Shown here one piece after another: positions 32,981 through 45,400 of a DNA stretch of 64,000 nucleotides (position 1 is its first letter; each line of letters opens with the position of its first letter). The position numbers and the translations under genes were made by a program. Under the pieces are notes generated by a model, which was not told the origin of the DNA, ran no database searches, and saw nothing but the letters and a program-made list of their open reading frames with translations. This DNA is from Diogma glabrata (Eukaryota > Arthropoda > Insecta > Diptera > Cylindrotomidae): the NCBI GenBank assembly GCA_963693315.1, contig OY856188.1, positions 267,401,114 through 267,465,113 of the forward strand, in the 5' to 3' direction.

Positions 32981-33449
32981 TATACTTTCGAAAACCTGTA
33001 TAGTTAAACGGATTTGAATGCGGTTTTTTGCATTCGATTCAGATTGTCAATTATAAAATTTGTTTGGTGTTTTGCAAACCCAGATCGGCTTTATTGCATT
33101 TCTGCAGATAAAAAATGCATTTTTGTAAGTGCATTTTTTAGAATAATAAAAAAAAATTATAATTCGGTAAATAATAGCCGAAACAAACCCAAATTCATTA
33201 CTCAGGGGTTTTTGGGTCGCTAATTACGAATATGATGTCTAGAAAGTCATACCGTGGACCTGGAGGTCAGGGCGCCCTTACTATACAGATTCTCCTTGAC
33301 TTTTGTCAAAATTTTCTATACAAAAGATCCAATATTTGTTATTGGGGGGTTTTCGGGATCGCTGATCTTCATTATGATATTTAAAAATGTACCTGACGTA
33401 CCTGGGGATCATAGCGACCCGATTATGAAGATCATCTCCTGCAGTTTTT

Positions 33450-34605
33450 GTTACATTTGAACTTTTAAGCGAAACTATCATAATTATAATTTAATTATTT
33501 TATGCCGGATAGCTAAAAAAAACTACTTTATTAAAACTGTAACACGGACTTTACACCAAAACACATCATCACTTGGAAATCTCTTGCCAGTTTCCCTGAA
33601 AAATTTACTATTAATTTAGTAACACAAAGAAATTAATTTATCAAAAGAAAAATCAAAACTTATACAAATCAAATATCTTAAATAACTTACATTTAGTTTA
33701 GTTCTTCAATGTTGTTTCTTCATTATGCAATATTATTTTCTGCATCATCATACAACTCACTACATAGCAGCATACTAAATACGTTTGATTTGTTTCTACA
33801 AATCCTGCATACGTTGATAATTTTGTTATAAGAAAAACCATTTGAATCAAAATAAACTGATATTCATCCAAATAAACCATCATCTGTTGTTTCATTATCA
33901 TCCTTGGCATTGATTGGTTGATTGTTACATAAACTTTTACATTATTTTTCTGCGATTACCAATTTTCCAAATTTAGTGATTCCAACCATGCATTTAAATA
34001 TTTTGCATCGGTAGGGAATATTTACATACACACCGTTTCGTAACTATAACTGCAAGACCAAATGTAACACAAAACGACCAGATAACATTATTATTTTTGT
34101 CCAAGAAAACTCTTTATTGCTTAATTTACAAAATTATACTAATTAAAAACTTAAACTATTGCTATAAAAATAAATTAATTAAATTTTAATATACATTTAA
34201 ATAAATTTATCTTTTATAACATATTGTTTTTTCAATTTCCAAAATTATACTGATTCAATTTCTTATAAAAATTCTCATTTTTATATTAAATTTTCTACTT
34301 CTGTTTCCCTTTCCAACAATCAACATTTCTCCAACGTACATTTCTCCAACGTATTCGTTTCTTCTTCTGTTTCCCTTTCCAACAATCAACATTTCTCTCA
34401 ACATTTCTCCAAAAAAAAACATTAAATCAAACATCATTATTGTTGAAATTGAGTGACGCAACTAAATCTCAACAGTAGCATACAAAAATGTTGCGACTTT
34501 TAACAAAATTAATGAAATTATAAATGAAAATAAAAATTACTATTTTTATAGCAAAAGAGTAATAGTCCTGCCGTTACATTTTCTTTAAATTTCTTATCAA
34601 AAGCA
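33450..34605. other. Unpaired insertion in the left arm of the palindrome
   Basis: This AT-rich stretch has no counterpart in the right arm. It contains a doubled block at 34302-34400 (TTCTGTTTCCCTTTCCAACA with ATTTCTCCAACGTA). No gene recognised. Confidence 0.5.
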
Positions 34606-35029
34606 TTAAAAATCTTTACTCAGGGGTTTTCGAGGTCGCTGATCACGAATATGATGTTTAAAAATTCACCTAACGCACCTGGGGATATCAACGACCCGAT
34701 AATATAGATCATTTACTGGAATTTTCTTTAAATTTTTTATGGATAGCATTAAAAAGCATTACTCGAGGGCTTTTGGGGTCGCTGATCACGAATATGATGT
34801 TTAAAACATCACCCGATATACCTGGGGATCATATTGACCTGATTATGTAGATCATCTACTGGAGTTTCCTTAATTTTTTTATCAAAATCATTAAAAATCA
34901 TTACTCAGGTGTTTTTGGGGTCATTGATCATGATTATGGTATTAAAAAAATTCCCTGACATACCGGGGACTTATAATAACTTTATTTTTAATATCATCTC
35001 CCGGAGTTTTCTTACCCGGTTATTATTAT

Positions 35030-35470
35030 ATAATAATAATAATATTTATAATATTATAATATTACAATATAATATTATAATAATATTTCTAATAATAATA
35101 ATAATAATAATATTTATAAAATTATTATTAAAAAAATTATTATTATCAGTATTAATATTTATTATTATATATTATTATATTATATTATTATTATATAATA
35201 ATTTATTAAAAAAAAACATGAAAATTTTTATAACCCCTTGTCAACTAAAATATTGAAAAATAAATTAAATTTAAAATATTTTGAAATATAATTTTAAAAG
35301 TTTAAAAAAATAGGTAGTACGTGCCTGTATATTATATTATATTATATAAAACTGTATTATATTTATATTAGATTATATAAACTGTGTATTTTATTATATA
35401 TTTTAAAATTATATCATATTATATAAAAATTATATTATATAAATATATTATATTATATAAAACAAAACAT
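35030..35470. repeat. AT microsatellite block at the palindrome centre
   Basis: ATT/AAT and TATTATA repeats with many self-complementary runs, at or near the axis of the larger palindrome. Confidence 0.85.
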
Positions 35471-35554
35471 AAATTTTAGGACGTCCATTTTTTTTAATTT
35501 TTGTTATTTTATTTCAATTATAATTTAGATATGAACCATAAACGAAGAAAAAAA

Positions 35555-35705
35555 AAATAAATGATGTCTTAGATTTCATTTTTGTTATGGGAAAATGACG
35601 TCCTAAAAAAATGATATCCCAAAAAATGATGTCCATTTGAGCCAAAAACGGACATCATCAGGACGTCATTTATGATGTCCTAAATGACGTCCTGAATGAC
35701 GTCTT
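35555..35705. repeat. Cluster of ATGAYGTC motifs (GACGTC palindromes)
   Basis: About nine ATGACGTC/ATGATGTC variants or their inverses lie in 150 bp, at least four with the palindrome GACGTC (about 35597, 35663, 35687 and 35700). They resemble CRE half-sites. No promoter is adjacent. Confidence 0.7.
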
Positions 35706-36499
35706 TTGTTTTATCTGGGTAAATGCTGTATTATATTTACACAAGCTAAGGAGATGATCTTAGTAATCAAGTCTTCCTGATCCCCAGGTATGTCAGATAA
35801 TTTTTGTAATATAATAATCATGATCAGCGACCCCAAAAACCCTCGAGTAATGATTTTTAATGGTATCCATAAAAGATTTAAAGAAAACTCCAGTATATGA
35901 TCTACATTATCGGGTCGTTGATATCCCCAGGTGGGTTATGTGAATTTTTAAGCCTCAAATTCGTGCTCAGCGAGCTTTGAAAACCCCCGAGTAAAGATTT
36001 TTAATACTTTTGATAAGAAATTTAAATAAAACTCCAAGAGATGATCTTCATAATCGGGTCGCTATGATCCCCAGGTACGTCAGGTACATTTTTAAATATC
36101 ATAATGATGATCAGCGATTCCGAAAACCCCCCAATAAGAAATATTGAATCTTTTGTATAGAAAATTTTGATAAAAGTCAAGGAGAAGCTGCATAGTAAGG
36201 GCGCCCTGACCTCTAGGTCCACGGTATGACTTTTTAGAAACATGTTCGTGATCAGCGACCCCAAAAACCCCTGAGTAATGAATTTGGGCTCGTTTCGGCT
36301 ATTATTTACCGAATTATAATTTTTTTTTATTATTCTAAGAAATGCACTTACAAAAATGCATTTTTATCTGCAGAAACGGGTTTGCAAAACACCAAACAAA
36401 TTTTATAATTGACTTTCTGAATCGAATGCAAAAAAACCGCATTCAAATCCGTTTAGCTATACAGGTTTTCGAAAGTTCAATACGCTAATCCCTCGTCTA

Positions 36500-37169
36500 T
36501 TAATAAACATACCACATGGTTTTGTTTCACTTAATAAATGGTTTAATCTGATAAAGCTTGAGTTTGAGCTGGCACTCCTTGTGCTCTAATGTTACCAAAT
36601 ATAAAACAATAGACGTCATCCACCATAAAAAAAATATTATCCCGAATGAAGTTTTGTAATTATAAAACGTAGATTCACTTTTAAACGACACTTGAATAAA
36701 AACATGTTTGTCGTCTATGGCACCGATTCTGGACGATTTGTTTGTATTGCTTGCGCTAATCTGGTTAGTTGCTGACATTAGAAGACCGAATCGGTCGTTC
36801 ATTTTCAATCCCACCATGCACTCAACATCACCTTATAAGATGTCAATCCAGGCTTTGGAGTCGTTTAGTGTTAGTCACCGACCTTTGATCATGATTGTTT
36901 GCTGTTAATATTTTCGTATTTCACCCATTTGCATCAGCCGCGATTATTCACTTAAAAAAATGGCTCTATTTCGTTACGCTTTAGCAGCATTTCATTGATG
37001 AACATTCTATTAATCCAATTTCTCTCCTTTTATTTATGTGGCACCAAAACATCGAGCTTATTTGAGTAACCAGCCTTTTTACAAGATTCCAAACTGCCAT
37101 TTTGTTGATGTTTAGTGTAGCCGCTTTATACTGACAACTTGTAAGCTGATCTAGCTCGACCAGTTGCAA
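36500..37169 (-). pseudogene. PIF/Harbinger-type transposase remnant
   Basis: The minus strand starts with a piece ending FWCHINKRREIGLIECSSMK (37060-36990), resembling the FWVHPI--RRE-G segment common ahead of Harbinger nucleases. After a broken stretch, 36817-36527 has RIGAIDDKHVFIQ, then STFYNYKTSFGIIFF, the DDE_4-type nuclease box usually reading GAIDGKHV-I with YNYK--FSI. The first catalytic Asp is kept; the later acidic residues are not readable. It lies within 25 bp of the end of the 3.5-kb palindrome. Confidence 0.7.
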
Positions 37170-39093
37170 AATTTCATCGGCTTATCCAGTGACTGGCCGA
37201 CCAGAGCAGAGTGCATCTTTAACATTTAAACAGAACAAGAAACATTCATGAGTTCTTCAAACTTCAAAAAAAAAATTTACGTGCTTGTGCAGCTTTCTTT
37301 ATAATGAAAATACCTCACATCTCATTTTCAAACAAATATCACTGTTTACACAAAGAATTATATAACTGACTAAGAAAAATAAATTAAATGTCAAATTAAT
37401 AAAATTACATCACCTAATATTTATTTTAAAATCAACAATTTTATACAACTTTATGAAAATTCCATATTTTATCAGAAATTCAAGAAAACATTGCAACTAG
37501 AATAGAACAGAATTTCTTTAGTCATTTATAATAGATTTCTTCTATATTCTGGGTACTATAACGCTTTCATGTTCTCGTATTATTACGCAAGTAGTACTGC
37601 TATGGAGATAATATTCTGTAGATACATTTTCACAACATAAGAGATCAGTAAGGTTTCTCTTAATCAAAATTCTAGACTAATCTGTAGGCTTTATCTACAT
37701 ATTTTTCTTAAAATAAAATGAATCAAAATAGTGTATATAAAATTTAATTTTATTAACCAAGGAGTATACAGTAAGATACATATATGAATATTAATCTGTA
37801 TTTAAAAATATTTGATACAAATATTTATTTATATAAAAAAAAATTAAAAATGCAACGTTTATAATCTATGATTCAAAATAACAAAATATTCATATAACTG
37901 AATAGAATATTTTCACTTGCTTTGTTCTCTTAATGCCTGTTATCCACAGTCCATGCCATATATAGACATTACATTTTCATGGATTATCTAATTTCTCTTA
38001 AAACTAAATTCTATTTTTATATTTATGTATAGTAAAACTAAGAAAAAATAACAATAATAATTTTACGTATAAAAAATAACAAAATACAATAAAAAGTTAA
38101 AGTAAGCAAAATATTTTTTATTACAATTTAAAAAAATTTTTTTTGTTTTTATATTAACAAAAGTTAACTTTTCACAAACGTAACGACTAAAATTTATGAA
38201 AATAAAAAATTTTAGTTTTTATAAAGATAACAATGCAATTCAAATATTAACCCCAAGGGAGTTTTATGTTTTGTCTGTAAATTTAAATTTATGGAGGTCG
38301 GTTTATAAGCATTTAGTTATACATAATAACATATACTACATGGCGACCTTTGTAAGTCATCTCTTAAATGTTGTCAATGTTGGAAAAGTTGTCAATAAAG
38401 TTGTTAATGAAAATAGGTTTTTTATTGATGTAGCTCTAAATACTTATCATCGTAACCTCGGTTTTTAGTTTGGCATAAAATGCTGCAAGTGCTTATTCAA
38501 TTTAATCTGAACGACGAATAAAATATACTCACCATAACAATTTTTTTTAACACCTTTGGTGTTTGTTATATTAGGATATGGTAAAGTCCAACAGTTATAT
38601 AAAACATACTAATATTTTTCTTACAACGACAACAGCATTTGATTTGACACCAACAATAACAACAACAACAATTGCTAATTTTTTGTTAGATAATTTTCAT
38701 AGAAAAGAATATGAATTGTTTGTAACAATAGTAGCTGCTGAGTTCATTCGTTTACTTTTTATTGTTTATTTAAATATTTACGTATTGTTTTGGGTTCAAT
38801 ATCTTATATCTATTTTGAAATCGATTCCAAAGTGTATGAACTTTTGCTACTGTCACGGTCATATACTTTTGTGCTCACTCCAAGAGCAATAAACTTTAAC
38901 TTAAAGATAAAAATTTATATAACAAACTGGTTTTCAATATTAAGAATATATAAAAATCATTTGATTTATATTTATGTAAAAATATCATCATTTGATGAAG
39001 GAACTATAGTATATAACTATGATTACGTAAATAATTTTAAAGTTTATATTTTGAATTTTATGTTGATTAAAATATGAATAAAAATAATTAAAT
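37170..39093. other. AT-rich DNA downstream of the CAP gene
   Basis: Plus-strand frames of about 90-104 codons at 38196-38468, 38578-38892 and 38790-39077 are Tyr/Phe/Ile/Asn-rich and not recognised. They may be chance frames in the 3' flank of the CAP gene on the opposite strand. No clear AATAAA was found in the first 150 bp after the CAP stop. Confidence 0.35.
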
Positions 39094-39498
39094 TTAGTAA
39101 TTTGGAAAACGTCTATATAAATCTTCAAAAACGTTTCCCCATTTATATGGAAAGTATCCAGATGGATCTTCGTTCTCAATAAAGTTTGGATTTTCTCCAT
39201 AACCAAATTGTTGTTGGTTATATTGTGGTTCATATCCATAATATTCAGGTACTCGTTGCTCTGTTTTTAATGAGTTGTCATCGAAGAATTGTGACGAAGA
39301 AGATGAACATAATCCAGTATAATGTTGTGATGATTTCAATCCATATTTGGAACATGATGGTGTTCCCTTATTGTAAGGATTTTTTCCTTCTATATTTCCT
39401 CCTGGTCCATATGTGCAAACATATAGTTTTGTAAACAAACCTCCTTTTTTATAGTAACTGTATCCACATCCGATTAAATTGGTGTCAGCCCAAATCAT
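39094..39498 (-). CDS. CAP gene, last exon
   Basis: The acceptor TTTTCAG ends at 39499 and coding starts MIWADTNLIGCGYSYYKK. It contains the second CAP signature and Cys residues GTPSCSKYGL and TGLC, then the Tyr/Asn/Gln-rich tail. Codon phase 0. Confidence 0.92.
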   Translation of the reverse strand: MIWADTNLIGCGYSYYKKGGLFTKLYVCTYGPGGNIEGKNPYNKGTPSCSKYGLKSSQHYTGLCSSSSSQFFDDNSLKTEQRVPEYYGYEPQYNQQQFGYGENPNFIENEDPSGYFPYKWGNVFEDLYRRFPNY

Positions 39499-42400
39499 CT
39501 GAAAATTTATAATGAAATGTTTACGTTAGAATTAAGTTGCTCATTTTTCAAACTGCACAAGTTCCTAACAAGCGATACGTTCCTGATAATCAGAACATTT
39601 TCTATTACCTACATAGTTTACACTCAATCGCTCACTTAATTTAAAAACCGAGGTTTACTTTAGCTACATTACAATTCATTCAACTCAAGCTTACTTTCTA
39701 TCCTGATTTAAACGAAAAGAAAATTGGATTTTGTTTTCTATATAATAAAAAAAAAACAAAAATATCATCATATGTGACTTAATCTCACAAGAATCCTTCT
39801 TTATGTTTACAGAAATCAATGATATATGGTGAAAAGGAAAAGAAAAACTTTTTTATTATTACTTTTCCACGACATTAAACGATAAAAGGAATTGAAAATC
39901 TGCTTGCATATACACACTCACACCATATGTACTATATAGATTTCAAATAAAATAAAAGTTTAATAAAAATCAAATCAAATCAAAATCAATTTCCTACTGT
40001 TTTATAATTCTAAATGATGATCTCAACAAATGCTGGTATAGATTGTTAAATTGAAAGACGCGCTCGCGTTTTTATGTTTTTTCTATTAAATTTTATTTGC
40101 CTGCGACACGATGGCGGGATGATAAATATTTTGAAGTTCAGGTTGTTTACAAATTTGAATTTTTTGGTGGACAAACAAAATTAATTTATACACAAGAATG
40201 TTTTGGAAGCTTACTCTAATATGCATTATGGTAAGAACCTGTTCCCCAAATAACAGCACATAACAACCCACCATTCACCACATCTCCATATTTATGTAAT
40301 GAGATTTGAAACATCTGACATTCATATATATGTTTTTGAGAAGGAAAACGATTTTTACATTTCCTAGATTTTATACAATTTAAAATAATAATAAAATAAT
40401 TTCAATTTTTTGCTAAGAATAAATTAAATAAAAACTAAATAAAGTTAAAAGAAAATTGCAAAAAAAACACAATACTTGTCACAGATGAGTTGCGGAACTA
40501 ACAACTAAACTGATAATAAAAGTGATTGGATTATAATAAAAAAAGTCAGGCAAGTGCGAATATAATTCGCTCGCTGAGGGTTACGTTTATATAATATTTG
40601 AGAAAAAAAAACAGTTTTTGTTAGTATAGTTTCACGTTTTTTTAAAATTATAACTAGTAAAAAAAAATTTAGTATCGATTTAGCAAAATCCCTGCACCCG
40701 TGAATTTTTTTAAATTTTTCTTTTGTAATGTTCGTAGATAAGGGAACAAACATTTTTTTACATTTTTGAAAATAAATCGAAATCTGTGCTTTCGAAAATT
40801 ACAAAAAGAAAACTCTTTTGCACTACAAAAAAAAAACACCTTTCATATGACACCCCACATGCCATGATCAAAAATAATTTTATTTCAAAATTTCTACTTT
40901 AAACCCCAATTTCTCTAATGAACATTTGAAAATATAACAACCAAAAAAATTTTAGTTTCGATTTAGCAAAATCCTTACACTCATGGATTTTTTTAATTTT
41001 TTTTTGTAATGTTCAAAGTTAAGGGGGGACGAAAAAAACCACTCGTTTTTGGTAATAACTCAAAAACTAAGCAGTCGAAAATTCAATGAAAATTTTTCTT
41101 TTGAAATACATACTTCCATTTTTTTCGATTTTTCTAGACCAAACTCGATTCCTTAAAAAAACTTTTGTTTTACTATCTCCTTATCTATGTCCATAAAATA
41201 TAGATAAAAACCAATATTTGAAATTTTTTTGTTATCATCAGGTGTGGGAAAACACATTGAGTTATAATTTCTGAGTAAATTGATTATGTAGAAATTCGGA
41301 TGGACACCGAAGTCTCCCCAATAGGGTACCGTTTTTACTTTTTCAAAGTACGGAACCCTAAAAACATGTAAAATGGTAATACTGTTTGATGAATCTGCCC
41401 TCTGGAGTCTAGAGAACAATAAAACCAGCATAAAAAGAGATGACGCCTTATAATATTGATAAAATACAATACCAGTCGCGCCCCGCTTTACGTGTATGGG
41501 CACGTAGTGTAAAAAACGACATATGTGTGAGGTGGGCAACGCTAGAGACTAGCAAATAGGCCGGATCAGTAGTGTTTTGCAACTCGTGCAGCCTGAAGTG
41601 TATTTTGCCTTGCCAAGTTATGAGGGCTATGACTTGGTCGACCTACTTTGCCAGTAAAGCTTATGGGAAAAGAATAATGGATAGTAAAAAAAATTAAAAT
41701 AAAAAAAATACAATACTTTTAATTTAAGTTTTAAAATTTTTGTTTAAAAAAAGTTTCTGATAACTATCCCCCAGATGATCTTTCTTCACAAAACTTTACT
41801 GAAACCATTCAATTTGGTTTCAATAAATTCTTTCTCTTTGCATCCTATTTGTGGGGCCGGGGCCGGGCTCCGACCAAAATGAAAAAATTATATAGACAAA
41901 AAACTATTTTTTCTATAAATTCTTACCATAAATAAAATACACGATTATTTAATTTAGGCTTAAACTTTAAAGGCTTCAAAGTTTAAATAGGAAGTTTCTC
42001 TTGTTACGAAGTAGTTGTACAACTTCCTTAGTGAGTGCAATGATCAACGAAAAATTTCCAAGAAAAAAACTTATCGTCTTGTTGTCGTTTAAAACGGCCT
42101 CTTTTGAACTATAAATACCAGCCGATAGAAGCCCTCTTTCTCTCAGTCTCTTATTTCATTTTAATATCTGATTAGATTATTTTTTGACGTCTGAAAAAAT
42201 GCAATATCATTTTGTTGTGGCATGATTGCTTTTTTGGTTATAACGAAGAACCACAACATAAAATAGAATAAATTAATTATGGTGGTAGTTGAGAGTTTCC
42301 TCAATTATTATGCTTGTGACATATTAAATTTGTGTTATTCGTGCTGTTATTTTTCCGATGATATTAAACGACAGATAGTAAAAATTGATTCCCGGCTGAG

Positions 42401-45400
42401 CGTGGCCATGTATTCAAAGTTGCTTTTTTTGTTGCACTAAATTTTGGATTAGCCCAATCCAATGCCAACTCAACCCCCACCCCTCCCAACCACCCATCCC
42501 CACCCCCACCCGTCCCCAATGCTTGTACCAATTACCGGTACCCAGTTAAATTGGTGTTATCCATTTTTGTGATTAATCAGATAATATAAAACGACACCGA
42601 GAAACATTGTAAAAGGCTGATAGTGGCCATATCTTATAAGTTATTTCTTGTTGCAATAAATTACATAATAGCCAAATATATTCTAAATAGTATAAAATTT
42701 TTGGTAAATGTGGCGTGTTAACACTAACTTATAAGTGATTGAAGAAAACAAACAAAATATAACAAAAAAAAAAATAGAAAACATAAAAGAAATTGCATTA
42801 TTTACTGACCCGATCCAGTTATTGTGTCCAAACAAGAAAAAAAATAATGCCACGGCACATTCTTCCGCATGGTGGGATCAGTTTTTATTGTTTTTTATTT
42901 TTTTTCATTTTTGATCTACGGGTGTGACAACCCCGCGTACTCCAGTCCCTGCTATTGACATACGAGTTAACGTGAGATATCACATCCCACTGGCAATAGC
43001 AGTGAGATATCACAAGCCAAGGTGACATCTTAGGGGTGGTGGCGGATGAACTGTATGCAGTCAACGGTAGCATCCTCAATCTTAGCTGTGAAATAATCCT
43101 CGATGATGAGACGCTATTGCTTCCTTGAGAAAACGAGCCTTCATATAACTATATGTGGGCTTTAATCTTCAAGAAAGACGGTGCGTCATAGGATAAAGGA
43201 ATAGGCAACCGGCTGCATTATTGGCAACTACATTGTTGTTTTGTTTCAGCAAATTTTTGTAAAAATTTGTTATTTACTTTTTAATTTACTTTTATTTTCT
43301 CTATTCTATCATAAAATATTGGCCTATGTCATATTTTGTCAGAGATAGGATTTTTTGTTTAGTTATCCATTCTTTAACAAAAAATATAAAAAAAAAAAGA
43401 AAAATTCACGTCCATCAACACCTTTGAACGAATGTTGTTGTGGGACCTTGGTCTTAAAAGGTTTTTATGTGTTATTGTGACACATATTGTAATTCCTACT
43501 ACACAACACATTTTATCAAAAAAAAAAAAACAAAGTGCAGTTTAACCATTGAAATTGTGATTTTTTTACGGCCGAGAAACATGACGGGCTAAGGCGTATC
43601 CAAGGGGGTGGAGACGCGGGAATTATCCACATTATCGGGTGAGTCATATTTTAATTTTGTGTTATATAAATGTATGAATGATTATGGATATGTATGTAGG
43701 TGTGTGAGTTTGTGTATATGGATGTGTGGATGGGAATATCCCTATAGGTAGAACTCAATCGGCCTTCGGCAACTAAAAATTCTTATAAATTTATTATTTA
43801 TTTTTCGAGAATACATTACGAGGCCTATCTACCGACACGATATATATAAATCAAATGTCAACATATATTTTTATTTTCATTATAAATGGTTATTAGTTAA
43901 TTATAAAGTGTATTATGTAACGGTAGTGTAGTTTGTACGAATGCATCAAATAAATTATTCGTGAATTTATATAAATTAAACTAATATCAGGAGTTAATAT
44001 GAAGTATAGCGTAGGCAAAAAAACTAAATTGATATTCTAATCATATTTGTTATTGAATAATTAGAATTTCATTAGCAGCAATATATATAATGCAGTTAGT
44101 TTTTGCAAAATTTGTAAACAGAAAATTGACATGTTGAATAGAAAGTGCATTGTAATTGAAAAAAAACTAGGCGACGAGTAATTTATTCTAGTTTCGAAAA
44201 TTTTACATCAAAAATGTGTCCTTTACGAAGAACATTAACTATTATTATTGTAATTTCACTATGTATTTTATATATAATTCGATCATCCAAAAGCGAACTA
44301 ATTCAAAGGCCGCCGAATATAACAATAAATGAAACAACAACAGTTTGTAATGAAATGAATTTTAATAAAGACTGCTTGCGAAATTTTCTAATCTTATGCC
44401 AATAATTTATTTTGTAACACCAACGTATCCTAGATGAGAACAAGTTGCAGAAATAACATGATTAGGTCAAACATTAATGCATATTCCAAATTTATATTGG
44501 ATAGTAGCTGATGATAATGACGTATGTAATACATTTTTAGACACTCAAATTTGATATTCCTTTTACACATATCTCAAGCCCCATGCCGGATATTTATCGC
44601 AAATGCAATTGTTCCAAGAGGTGTTTCGAATAAACGAGCTGCATTATCATGGATTAAAAATAACCAAATCAAATTGGGGGTTTTATATTTTGGTGATGAC
44701 GATAATACTTTTGATTTAACGTTGCTTTCAGAAATTCGATCTACACAACGTGTTTCAATGTTTCCCGTTGGGTTAATTGGTTTGTATGTGGTTAGTGCAC
44801 CCATTGTAAGAAATGGAAAAGTTGTTGGGTCTTCTCTTTTTTGATTCTTGGCCCACCAAACGTAAGTGGCCTGTCGATATGGCTGGATATGCTGTGAATA
44901 TAGAATATTTATCATATAGTCCAAACGTTACAATGCCATATAGAGCTGGACATGAGGAGGATGGGTTTCTACGTAGCTTACGTTTATTACTGAGAGATGT
45001 TGAACAAAAAGCAGATAATTGTACAGAAATACTAGTATAGCATACCCAATCAAAGCAGGTTAAATCTACAGGGATAAAATTTGATAATAAATCGATGGAC
45101 TATGATGACACAAGCTTGCAAGGCATTATTGATTAGTTTGGAATCAATGGGTGTAAGTTGACTGAATATATTAGTAGGGGAAACCGCAAGAATAACAAGT
45201 AATGGAAAAACTAAAGAGCTGACTTTATGGCATAATGGATAGAACAAATTAACAAACTTGGATGATGGCGTATATGTATGTATACGTGAGTGTATGGGGG
45301 TATGGATGATGGTGTGTATGTATGTATGCGTGAGTTTATGGGGGTATGGATGAGAGCATGTGTGAATATGCGTGAGTGTATTGGGTGTGCGGTACGTGAA

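Larger units (their letters stand above)
32984..36476. mobile_element. 3.5-kb imperfect palindrome with internal tandem repeats
   Basis: 32984-33445 is closely inverse to 36025-36476, starting ACTTTCGAAAACCTGTATAG and including GCGGTTTTTTGCATTCGATT. Inside the arms, about 130-bp units of GGGGTTTTTGGGGTCGCTGA - CACGAATATGATGT - CCTGGGGATCAT - CGACCCGATTATG recur at 33200, 34620, 34740 and 34880 and, inverted, at 35760, 35880 and 36010. The left arm has about 1.1 kb (33450-34605) with no partner. The centre is AT-rich. Peptide-like frames in both arms (e.g. KNVPDVPGDHSDPIMKIIS) read through the repeats but are unassigned. Related units lie at 47835-48375. Confidence 0.8.

Noticed and set aside
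36708..36908. 66-codon plus-strand ORF
   Set aside because: Antisense of the Harbinger remnant.
44574..44924. 116-codon minus-strand ORF
   Set aside because: Antisense shadow of the GT43 retrocopy.
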